31,062 nt of DNA from Patescibacteria group bacterium (GTDB lineage: Bacteria; Patescibacteria; Paceibacteria; UBA9973; UBA2103), in the NCBI GenBank assembly GCA_018968865.1, contig JAGWZP010000004.1, positions 1-31,062 on the forward strand, in the 5' to 3' direction. Below, one piece after another: positions 7,071 through 13,679 of the stretch. The stretch's first letter is position 1, and every line of letters begins with the position of its first letter. The notes under the pieces are model-generated. The model saw nothing but the letters and a program-made list of their open reading frames with translations, made no database searches and was not told where the DNA came from. The translations under genes and the position numbers were made by a program.

Positions 7071-7604
7071 ATGAACATCATCGCTTTGTCGGGCAGTCTG
7101 AGGAAGGATTCGTTTAACACGAAACTTCTGCGCGCGCTCCAAGCACTCGCGCCGGAGGGCATGCAGATTGACATGGCGGACATCAGCCATTTGCCGCTCT
7201 ACAATCAGGACGACGAGGCGGCATTCCCGCCCGCCGCGCAGGCGCTCAAAGATAAAGTAGAAGCCGCCGACGGCGTCATCATTGCGACGCCGGAATACAA
7301 CCGTTCCATTCCGGGTGTGCTGAAGAATGCCATCGACTGGGCGAGCCGCCCGTGGGGCACAAACTCGTTTGCCGGCAAGCCGGTATTGGTCGCCGGCGTC
7401 TCGGTGGGGAAGATCGGCACGGCCGTCGCACAGAGTCATTTGCGGCAGATTCTCTCTTATCTTGATATGCACATCATCGGCCAGCCGGAACTCTATCTCG
7501 GCCCCGCGCAGAATGTATTCGATGCGGAAGGGAATATTACCGACGAGTCGGTAAAAGAGCTGCTTACAAAGGCCCTGACAGCGCTTTCGAGCCGCGCGAC
7601 GTGA
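7071..7604 (+). CDS. NADPH-dependent FMN reductase / quinone reductase (flavodoxin fold)
   Basis: A 177-residue cytoplasmic flavoprotein. GSLRKDSFN (residues 7-15) is the FMN phosphate loop. TPEYNRSIPGVLKNAIDW is the second FMN site and dimer motif, and GKPVLVAGVSVGKIGT follows. These match the ChrR/YieF/azoreductase-type family (PF03358). It probably reduces quinones or other small oxidants using NAD(P)H and fits the redox genes nearby. It is divergent from the PLD gene; a CATAAT lies 9 nt before its ATG. Substrate cannot be told. Confidence 0.92.
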   Translation: MNIIALSGSLRKDSFNTKLLRALQALAPEGMQIDMADISHLPLYNQDDEAAFPPAAQALKDKVEAADGVIIATPEYNRSIPGVLKNAIDWASRPWGTNSFAGKPVLVAGVSVGKIGTAVAQSHLRQILSYLDMHIIGQPELYLGPAQNVFDAEGNITDESVKELLTKALTALSSRAT

Positions 7605-7621
7605 CATTCCTGCGTTTGTGA

Positions 7622-7627
7622 TACGCT
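7622..7627 (+). promoter_or_regulatory. Possible -10 TACGCT for the DUF2127 gene
   Basis: TACGCT ends 6 nt before the ATG at 7634. It is a weak hexamer in the position repeated at other genes here. No Shine-Dalgarno is seen. Confidence 0.3.
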
Positions 7628-7633
7628 ACGGGA

Positions 7634-8134
7634 ATGGACGTACTCCCCACGAACAAGCAAGAGCGCGAGAAGGACATCCTCTGGTTTTTTGACCTTGCCC
7701 TCCTGCTCAAGGTAGTCAACGGCGCGCTCGAGATGCTCGCGGCGGTTCTCGTGCTCTTCGTGCCGCCCGCGCTCGTGATACGGCTTGCGGAGTTTGCGAC
7801 ATCGGGCGAGATCGCCCAGGATGCAAATGATGTTATCGCGATAAGTATCCGCGATATGGCGCATACGTTCGCCGTCCACACCCACTACCTCCTCGCGCTG
7901 TATCTCGCGCTCCACGGCGCGATAAAAGTCCTGCTCGTTATCGGCATCTTCGCCGGGAAACGGATCGCCTATCCGCTCTTCATGATTGCGCTGGCGATTT
8001 TCGGCGCCTACGAGGCGTATCGCGGCCTTATGCGGCAAGAACTGCTGTTGCAGGCGCTCGCCATCTTCGACTTCTCGCTCCTCGTGCTTACGTCGTACGA
8101 ATATCGTCGCCGTTATGCAGCGCATCCCGTTTAG
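7634..8134 (+). CDS. DUF2127 family membrane protein
   Basis: A 166-residue integral membrane protein with four hydrophobic segments (about 17-45, 74-103, 106-128 and 132-155). The opening DLALLLKVVNGALEMLAAVL and HYLLALYLALHGAIKVLLVIG are typical of DUF2127, a small family with no established function. Its last 47 nt overlap the 3' end of the convergent DedA gene. Confidence 0.82.
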   Translation: MDVLPTNKQEREKDILWFFDLALLLKVVNGALEMLAAVLVLFVPPALVIRLAEFATSGEIAQDANDVIAISIRDMAHTFAVHTHYLLALYLALHGAIKVLLVIGIFAGKRIAYPLFMIALAIFGAYEAYRGLMRQELLLQALAIFDFSLLVLTSYEYRRRYAAHPV

Positions 8135-8699
8135 TCCGATACGCAAGAAGATTGTGCCGGGCGACAAAAAAGAGAATAACGAGGAAGATGAGCGCGATGC
8201 TCCAGCGGACGGGACCCGCCCATGCTGACGTGAAGCTACCGAACCAGTAGGAAGCGGAGAAGAGGATGGTCGTCCAGATCGATGTCGCGAGGATGGCGGT
8301 CAGGATGAAGGTGGAAAGGGGCGAACGGAAGAATCCGCTCGCGGTATAGGTCGGGAACCGCGAGCCCGGTATGAAGCGCGCCGAGAAGACAGTGAGCACG
8401 AAGCGCGTCTCCAGCCACGCGCGGAAGGGTGCGACGAAGTCATGGTCGACATAGCGCGCAAGCCGCGCATTGGTGCTCGCCAGATAGCCGAGGCAGTAAA
8501 GCCCGATATCGCCGATGAAGATGCCGCCGTAGAGAGAGGACAGCGCGAGCGGTATGCCGATGACGCCGTCAGCCGCGAGCACGCCGACAATGACGGTCGT
8601 CGTATCTTCGAGGACGAACGTGCAGAGCATGATCGCAAGCGACAAGAGCGCCGTACTGCCGACGGACCCGCCGATGAGGTGAGAGAGGAGGTCAAACAT
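8088..8699 (-). CDS. DedA/VTT-family membrane protein
   Basis: A 203-residue membrane protein. The VTT (SNARE-associated) signature is FSARFIPGSRFPTYTASG at about residues 105-122 with the conserved arginines. An N-terminal re-entrant-type segment with acidic residues (VLEDTTTVIVG) and C-terminal helices fit DedA. Members move phospholipids or undecaprenyl phosphate across the membrane or support proton-dependent homeostasis; the substrate here is unknown. It converges on and overlaps the DUF2127 gene by 47 nt. Confidence 0.88.
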   Translation of the reverse strand: MFDLLSHLIGGSVGSTALLSLAIMLCTFVLEDTTTVIVGVLAADGVIGIPLALSSLYGGIFIGDIGLYCLGYLASTNARLARYVDHDFVAPFRAWLETRFVLTVFSARFIPGSRFPTYTASGFFRSPLSTFILTAILATSIWTTILFSASYWFGSFTSAWAGPVRWSIALIFLVILFFVARHNLLAYRTKRDALHNGDDIRTT

Positions 8700-8735
8700 G
8701 CGAATGGTTCCAGTTTAGCAGATTTCCTTAGGCAC

Positions 8736-8753
8736 AGAACCCCTCGGGGTTCT
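8736..8753. other. Short hairpin in the DedA-VKOR intergenic gap
   Basis: AGAACCC pairs with GGGTTCT across CTCG. No T run follows on either strand, so termination is doubtful. The stem resembles the one at 4140-4161, but both are short. The rest of the 157-nt gap holds only the VKOR promoter. Confidence 0.4.
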
Positions 8754-8820
8754 CCGTACGTGGGGCAGGGGCAGTAGCACGCGAGGTGCGGCGTAACTGT
8801 TTTGGCCTATGGACGCTTAT

Positions 8821-8849
8821 TTGCATGGGGGCGCTGAAGCGCGTATTCT
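8821..8849 (+). promoter_or_regulatory. Promoter TTGCAT-N17-TATTCT for the VKOR operon (leaderless)
   Basis: TTGCAT (8821-8826) and TATTCT (8844-8849) are exactly 17 nt apart. The ATG at 8857 starts 7 nt after the -10, so the first transcribed base should be the A of ATG or the base before it. This is the clearest leaderless promoter in the window. Confidence 0.7.
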
Positions 8850-8856
8850 AGGCGCT

Positions 8857-9336
8857 ATGAAACGGGTCGGCGTCATAGGCATCTTATTCCTTGCGTTCTG
8901 CGGGCTTGCAGATTCCCTCTATCTCACCCAGCACGAACTCTTCGGTACGCCGCTCATCTGCAACCTGCAGAATCTTTCGGGGTGCAATATCGTCGCGAGC
9001 AGCCAGTATTCGCACGTGTTCGGCATTCCGCTCGCCGAGTTCGGCGTTCTGTTCTACGGCGTTCTTTTCGTCCTCGCCGCCCTTGAAATCGTTCTGTTCG
9101 ACCAGCTGGTGCGGCGGCTGCTCCAGGTCGCTTCGCTTATCGGCATCATTTCCTCGCTCTATTTCACTTTCGTGCAGGTGTTCCTTATCGGCGCGTTCTG
9201 CATTTATTGTTTTGCTTCCGCTTTCATCACCGTCCTCGTTTTCATCCTCGCGAGCTTGATCGAACCGATCGGGAAGCGGGCGAATCATATACCACCGAGC
9301 TCGCCGCCGCATTTCAGGATGCCGCCCACCGCCTAA
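8857..9336 (+). CDS. Vitamin K epoxide reductase family protein (disulfide-forming)
   Basis: A 159-residue four-helix membrane enzyme that, in bacteria, reoxidises DsbA-like thiol oxidases using quinone. The active-site pair is C115-I-Y-C118 in the last part. The loop cysteines are C35 and C43 (ICNLQNLSGCNIVASS), and the FGIPLAEFGVLFYG segment is typical of VKOR. There is no fused thioredoxin domain and no DsbA gene in the window, so the partner is elsewhere. The ATG at 8857 is preferred to one at 8809, because the latter would put the promoter inside the gene. The next gene starts 4 nt after the stop, so the two form an operon. Confidence 0.9.
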   Translation: MKRVGVIGILFLAFCGLADSLYLTQHELFGTPLICNLQNLSGCNIVASSQYSHVFGIPLAEFGVLFYGVLFVLAALEIVLFDQLVRRLLQVASLIGIISSLYFTFVQVFLIGAFCIYCFASAFITVLVFILASLIEPIGKRANHIPPSSPPHFRMPPTA

Positions 9337-9340
9337 TGGT

Positions 9341-10504
9341 ATGCGCTCGACACTCCTCGCCGCGCTCATACTGATTCTTCTGCCGGCGAGTGCGAGCGCG
9401 GCGCGCGCTCCCGCCTCTTTTTCTGCCGGGCAATCGCTCCTCTCCGCAAGTTCATCGCCCGGGAACGCGTATCTCGCGGGCATGTCGGTCGTGAGCACCG
9501 CGCCGGTATTCGGCGACCTCTCGGTGCTCGGCGGCTCCATTGTCGTGGCGGCCCCGGTCCGGGGCGATGAACTCTTACTCTCCGGTTCGGCGAGTGTGCG
9601 TGCCTCCGTGGCGGGCGACCTCCGCGCGGTGGCCGGGAATATCGACGTCGAAGAGCCGGTGGCGGGCGACCTCGTCGCGTTCGGCTATGACGTCTACGAT
9701 TCCGGCCGCCCGGGCGGGAATGTATTCATCATCGCTGCGAACACGACGCTCGCGAACGGCGCGGCGGGTCCGGTGACCATCTACGGCAACAACGTCGCGC
9801 TTGCGGGCGATTTTGCAGGCAACGTGACGATCGTTGCGAGCGGCCATATCTCGCTCGCGGCAGGAACCACCATCCGCGGGGCGCTTTCGTATTCGGCGCC
9901 CGAGGATGCATCCATCCCCGCATCGGCGGCGGTACTCGGCGGCATAACCTACACGAACGCTTCCTATCTGCCAGACGCCGGTACGTCCCGCATCCTCGCG
10001 GTCGTGAGCGTCGGCTTCTTCCTTTTCGCGCGCATTCTCGGCGCACTCATTCTTGCCGGCCTGCTTGCCGGTCTGTTCCCGAGATTCGCAGAAGCGATCG
10101 TTGACCGCGCGTATGCGAGTCCGCGGAATGTCCTGCTGACGATGCTGCTCGGCTTCGCGATACTCGTGGCAACGCCGATACTGTTGGTTCTGTTGTCGCT
10201 GACCTTTGTCGGCATCGGCCTTGCGCTCCTTCTGCTCATTCTCTACGCCCTCCTCGCACTTCTCGCGCTCGTGTATGCGGGCATTCTGCTCGGGAGTGTG
10301 TTTGCGCGCCGCTTCAGGAAGCGCGACACGATACGGTGGCGCGACGGCGTGTTCGGCATGCTCGCGCTTTCGCTTATCACCCTCGTGCCGGTGGCCGGTT
10401 TTTCCGTCGCACTCCTGTTCATGCTTTTCACGGCGGGCGCGCTTCTCCAAATTTTCTTCCATTTTGCGTTTCCGCACGAAGAGCGAACGCCTGAAATGTT
10501 ATAA
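9341..10504 (+). CDS. Secreted bactofilin-like beta-solenoid fused to polytopic membrane domain
   Basis: A 387-residue envelope protein. A signal peptide covers about residues 1-20 (cleavage near ASA-ARA). Residues about 45-205 hold repeated strands with G-D-L/G-N turns (VFGDLSVLGGSIVV, VRGDELLLSGS, VAGDLRAVAGNI, VAGDLVAFGY, FAGNVTIVAS), the pattern of a bactofilin-type beta-helix, here placed outside the membrane. Residues about 215-375 form four or five hydrophobic helices. Similar architectures are frequent in CPR genomes; function is unknown, perhaps a surface scaffold. It is co-transcribed with VKOR, although its mature part seems to have no cysteines. Confidence 0.78.
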   Translation: MRSTLLAALILILLPASASAARAPASFSAGQSLLSASSSPGNAYLAGMSVVSTAPVFGDLSVLGGSIVVAAPVRGDELLLSGSASVRASVAGDLRAVAGNIDVEEPVAGDLVAFGYDVYDSGRPGGNVFIIAANTTLANGAAGPVTIYGNNVALAGDFAGNVTIVASGHISLAAGTTIRGALSYSAPEDASIPASAAVLGGITYTNASYLPDAGTSRILAVVSVGFFLFARILGALILAGLLAGLFPRFAEAIVDRAYASPRNVLLTMLLGFAILVATPILLVLLSLTFVGIGLALLLLILYALLALLALVYAGILLGSVFARRFRKRDTIRWRDGVFGMLALSLITLVPVAGFSVALLFMLFTAGALLQIFFHFAFPHEERTPEML

Positions 10505-10505
10505 T
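10497..10505 (+). promoter_or_regulatory. Extended -10 TGTTATAAT for bcp (leaderless)
   Basis: A perfect TGn-TATAAT extended -10 covers the stop codon of the preceding gene and ends 7 nt before the ATG at 10513. No -35 is needed with an extended -10, and none is seen. Confidence 0.7.
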
Positions 10506-10512
10506 CGCGCGC

Positions 10513-10986
10513 ATGGAGATGCCGAGAGTTCATACGCGCGCCCCCCATTTCGCTCTTCCCGACCAAGATGGGCAAGAACGCTCTCTTGCCGACTATGCGG
10601 GGAAGTGGGTCCTGCTCTATTTCTATCCGAAGGATGATACGCCGGGATGTACCATCGAAGCGTGCACCATCCGCGACCAGTTCAAAGACTTTGAGAACGT
10701 AGGAGCGGTCGTGCTCGGCGTCTCGACCGATTCGGTCCAGAGCCACAAAAAATTCGCGGACACGTATAAGCTCCCGTTCACCCTCCTTGCCGATGAATAT
10801 AAAGAAGTCGTGGGACGCTATGGCGTATTCGGCGAGAAGAAATTCATGGGGAAAACGTACATGGGCACGAGCCGCACGTCGTTCCTTATCGACCCCTCCG
10901 GGAACATCGCGAAAGTGTATGAGAAAGTGAAGCCCGAATTGCATGCGGCTGAAGTGATGGCGGATGTAAAAACGTTCACACAATGA
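10513..10986 (+). CDS. bcp: Thioredoxin-dependent peroxiredoxin, Bcp/PrxQ type
   Basis: A 157-residue peroxidase that reduces H2O2 and organic peroxides. The peroxidatic cysteine is in YPKDDTPGCTIEACTIRD, with the second (resolving) cysteine five residues later, the atypical 2-Cys PrxQ layout. The fold is complete (FALPDQDG at the start, TSFLIDPSGNI near the end). It overlaps the nth start by four bases (ATGA), linking peroxide removal to base-excision repair. Confidence 0.95.
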   Translation: MEMPRVHTRAPHFALPDQDGQERSLADYAGKWVLLYFYPKDDTPGCTIEACTIRDQFKDFENVGAVVLGVSTDSVQSHKKFADTYKLPFTLLADEYKEVVGRYGVFGEKKFMGKTYMGTSRTSFLIDPSGNIAKVYEKVKPELHAAEVMADVKTFTQ

Positions 10987-11651
10987 CTTCCGCAAAACGG
11001 GAAGAACGTGCCCTTCGAGTGAAGAAGATACTCGCGTATCTGAAGAAAGCGTATCCGACGCCGGAGAGCGAACTCGTGCACCACACGCCATTCCAGTTTG
11101 TCGCCGCGGTCATTCTCTCGGCGCAATGCACCGATAAGGCGGTGAATAAGCTCACCGCGACGCTTTTTAAGACATACAAAACGCCGCGTGACTTCGCGAA
11201 GGCGCGGCTGGCGACCTTTACGAAGGAAATCTCCTCCGTGCCGTTCTTCCGCAACAAAGCGAAGGCGATTATCGGCGCAGCAAAAATGGTTGAGGAGAAG
11301 TTCGGCGGCAACGTCCCGAAGACCGAAGCCGAACTCACGCAATTGCCGGGGGTGGGCTACAAGACCGCGCATGTCATCCTCGGCGACCTCCACGACGTCT
11401 GGGAAGGCATTGCGACCGACACGCACGTGAAGCGTTTCGCCAAAAAGTTCGATCTCACCGACCAGAACGACCTCACGAAGATATCGAAAGACCTGGAGCA
11501 GCTCATTCCGAAGAAAGATTGGAAATACGTGAATAACGGCCTCGTGCTCTACGGGCGCTACGTGTGCCCGGCGCGTCCGCACGATTGCGCCGCCCATCCC
11601 CTCACCAAACTCTGGCCGCCTGCCGCCCATCGGTGGCCGAAGGTGAAATAA
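10983..11651 (+). CDS. nth: Endonuclease III-like DNA glycosylase/AP lyase with incomplete Fe-S site
   Basis: A 222-residue HhH-GPD enzyme that removes oxidised pyrimidines. ILSAQCTDKAVN matches Nth. The helix-hairpin-helix LPGVGYKTA holds the catalytic lysine K127, and the catalytic aspartate is D146 in ATDTHVKR. The C-terminal cluster loop, normally C-x6-C-x2-C-x5-C, reads C195-x6-C202-x2-H205-x5-W211, so two of four ligands are gone and a standard 4Fe-4S cluster cannot form as in E. coli. The active site is otherwise complete, so activity is likely kept. It is coupled to bcp upstream and to the MutY-like gene one base downstream. Confidence 0.93.
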   Translation: MTSAKREERALRVKKILAYLKKAYPTPESELVHHTPFQFVAAVILSAQCTDKAVNKLTATLFKTYKTPRDFAKARLATFTKEISSVPFFRNKAKAIIGAAKMVEEKFGGNVPKTEAELTQLPGVGYKTAHVILGDLHDVWEGIATDTHVKRFAKKFDLTDQNDLTKISKDLEQLIPKKDWKYVNNGLVLYGRYVCPARPHDCAAHPLTKLWPPAAHRWPKVK

Positions 11652-11652
11652 T

Positions 11653-12447
11653 ATGACTCCCGCGAAATTCAGGGCGCTCCTGTGGCGGCACTATCGCTTG
11701 CACGGGCGGCATACGTTGCCGTGGCGAAAGACGCACGACCCGTACCGCATTCTTGTGTCAGAAGTGATGCTCCAGCAGACGCAAGTGGAGCGGGTCATAC
11801 CATTTTACAAAAAATTCATTAAGCAATTCCCGACAGCGAAGAAACTCGCAGTCGCACCGCTTTCAGACGTGCTCACAGCGTGGCAAGGGCTCGGCTACAA
11901 CCGTCGGGCGAAGATGCTGCACCAGGCCGCGAAAAAACTTGCCGTACGAAAGGCGAATGCCATCACCGAGCTGGAGGCACTGCCGGGCGTCGGTCCATAT
12001 ACGGCGCGCGCGGTTGCGGCGTTCGCATTCAATGCGGACGTTATTTTCGTCGAAACAAATATCCGCACGGCCGTCATCCATCATTTTTTTAATGACAAGA
12101 AAAATATTTCCGATAAACAAATTGCGAAAGTGCTGGAACAGGTGTTCCCGAAGGGACGCGCGCGGGAGTGGTACAGCGCTTTGATGGATTACGGCGCATT
12201 CTTAAAAAAATCGGGCGTAAAATTAAATGCAAAAAGTAACGCCTACACAAAACAATCAAAATTCGCAGGGTCGCTCCGCGAGGCGCGCGGCGCCATCCTT
12301 CGCGCGCTCGCACAAGGGGCCGTCTCGCCGGTACGGCTCGTGGACTTGCTCGGTGCGTCGCGACGCCCACAAATGCGCGCGGCGCTCCGGGCGCTTTGGA
12401 GGGAACGGATGATACAAAAGGACGACGGTGGCTACACGCTCGGCTAG
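11653..12447 (+). CDS. mutY: MutY-like adenine DNA glycosylase without Fe-S cluster ligands
   Basis: A 264-residue HhH-GPD protein. SEVMLQQTQVERVIPFY with E37 is the MutY signature, and LPGVGPYTARAVAAFAF with Y116 is the helix-hairpin-helix. Two features are odd. The catalytic aspartate position (LDGNVKR in E. coli) reads VETNIRT, with E134 in place of Asp. The protein has no cysteine at all, so the C-terminal 4Fe-4S loop is absent; that region is a lysine-rich stretch. The MutY NUDIX-like domain is replaced by about 55 residues resembling a small winged helix. A Shine-Dalgarno-like GAAGGTG lies inside the end of nth. Opposing 8-oxoG:A mispairs is the family role. Confidence 0.85.
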   Translation: MTPAKFRALLWRHYRLHGRHTLPWRKTHDPYRILVSEVMLQQTQVERVIPFYKKFIKQFPTAKKLAVAPLSDVLTAWQGLGYNRRAKMLHQAAKKLAVRKANAITELEALPGVGPYTARAVAAFAFNADVIFVETNIRTAVIHHFFNDKKNISDKQIAKVLEQVFPKGRAREWYSALMDYGAFLKKSGVKLNAKSNAYTKQSKFAGSLREARGAILRALAQGAVSPVRLVDLLGASRRPQMRAALRALWRERMIQKDDGGYTLG

Positions 12448-12473
12448 CACTCGGCAGCGCGGCGAGACGTTGA

Positions 12474-13628
12474 TTAACGGAAATCTCTGATGAGGAGGGT
12501 CGAGATGCCTCCGGCGATAAAAATGAACCCGCCCGTGAGCACGAAGAACATCTGATAGCCGCCGAAGAAGAGTATCAAACTCCCGATGACCGGCGCAATG
12601 GCGTTCGCGAGCGGCCAGACGCCCCGGAAGACGCTCACGGAGACGATGTCTTGCTCGGAGACGCGGCGGAAGAAGTGCCCTTCGGTCATGCTCTCAATGA
12701 GTGCGGCACCGACGCGTGTTGCGACGAGAATGACGAGGATGACGAAGGGCGTGGAGGTCGGTGTGATGAGGCCTATCGCGGCAAGCGCGGAGCCGGCGAT
12801 AAGGAATCCGGCCAGCATGAGCTCTTTGTCTCCAAGCTCCCGGTCGGCGATCCATCCGGCGGGGTACTCAATGAGTATGTACGGCAGGAGCATGATCGCG
12901 AACATCCAGCCGAGCGTTGACCACGGAATGCCGAGCACGACGTGGAGGTAGAGGGGAGTATAGAGCGGCGCCCAGATATAGAAGAGGTAGAGGATGAGGT
13001 GTCCGACCGTAACAGCGGCAAGGTCGCGGTCGCGCGCGATATGCGCGAGCGTGTCGCGTATGTGAGAGGAATCCAGAATTTTTCTCTCGGGGAGGCGGCG
13101 TACCGCGAAAAGGACGATGAACGGCGCGAGTACGGCGGCGGCGGTGAAAAAGACGTAGGTGTAACTTTCGACATGGGCGAGCAGCGTGCCAATGAGGAGC
13201 GGCGCGACGAACGAACCGAGGTTTCCTCCGGTCAGGAAGAGCGTCCGCACCCGCCCGGTCGTATCTTCATTGGTGACCGTCGCTTCAAGCAAGAGATCGA
13301 GTTCATAGAGGATGAGCGGCTGGAGCGACAGGGCGAGAATAACGAACAGGGCGCTCGCCATCGTGCTCGGAGCCGCCGCAACCGCGAAGAGCATAATCAT
13401 TTCCGCGAACACCAGGAGGAGAGCGATCCGCTGTGCGCCGTAGCGTGCGACCATGCGGGGAAGGAAGAGGAAGGCGCCGCCCGCGGCAACGCCGCCCGCG
13501 GCGATGGCAAATCCAATGGCTGTTTCCGAGACGAACGAGGAAAGGTACGAGAGCAGGGTGTAGCTCACGAGCGTTGAGGAAACGGCGAGGAAGAAGTTTC
13601 CGATGGAGAGGATGTTCCGTGCGTACAT
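12474..13628 (-). CDS. Major facilitator superfamily transporter
   Basis: A 384-residue protein with about 12 hydrophobic segments and a central basic loop (VRRLPERKILDSSH), the MFS layout. The 2-3 loop LPRMVARYGAQR and the 8-9 loop AGWIADRELGDKE correspond to the MFS signature loops. No substrate-specific motif is recognisable. The ATG at 13628 is chosen because TATGCT ends 8 nt before it; an ATG at 13646 would add six residues. It is divergent from the P-type ATPase gene, with both -10 elements in a 51-nt gap. It converges on the MutY-like gene with no strong terminator between them. Confidence 0.88.
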   Translation of the reverse strand: MYARNILSIGNFFLAVSSTLVSYTLLSYLSSFVSETAIGFAIAAGGVAAGGAFLFLPRMVARYGAQRIALLLVFAEMIMLFAVAAAPSTMASALFVILALSLQPLILYELDLLLEATVTNEDTTGRVRTLFLTGGNLGSFVAPLLIGTLLAHVESYTYVFFTAAAVLAPFIVLFAVRRLPERKILDSSHIRDTLAHIARDRDLAAVTVGHLILYLFYIWAPLYTPLYLHVVLGIPWSTLGWMFAIMLLPYILIEYPAGWIADRELGDKELMLAGFLIAGSALAAIGLITPTSTPFVILVILVATRVGAALIESMTEGHFFRRVSEQDIVSVSVFRGVWPLANAIAPVIGSLILFFGGYQMFFVLTGGFIFIAGGISTLLIRDFR

Positions 13629-13636
13629 TGCATCCG

Positions 13637-13642
13637 AGCATA
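13637..13642 (-). promoter_or_regulatory. Possible -10 TATGCT for the MFS gene
   Basis: On the minus strand TATGCT ends 8 nt before the ATG at 13628. It lies back to back with the ATPase -10 at 13667. Confidence 0.35.
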
Positions 13643-13666
13643 CCATACGGGTGCGATTGGATAGGT

Positions 13667-13672
13667 TAGAAT
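13667..13672 (+). promoter_or_regulatory. -10 TAGAAT for the P-type ATPase gene (leaderless layout)
   Basis: TAGAAT ends 7 nt before the ATG at 13680. No Shine-Dalgarno and no convincing -35 are present. Confidence 0.45.
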
Positions 13673-13679
13673 CAATCGC

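Noticed and set aside
8736..8753. Hairpin similar to 4140-4161 as a dispersed repeat family
   Set aside because: Both share only AGAACCCC/GGGGTTCT with different loops; too short to separate from chance.
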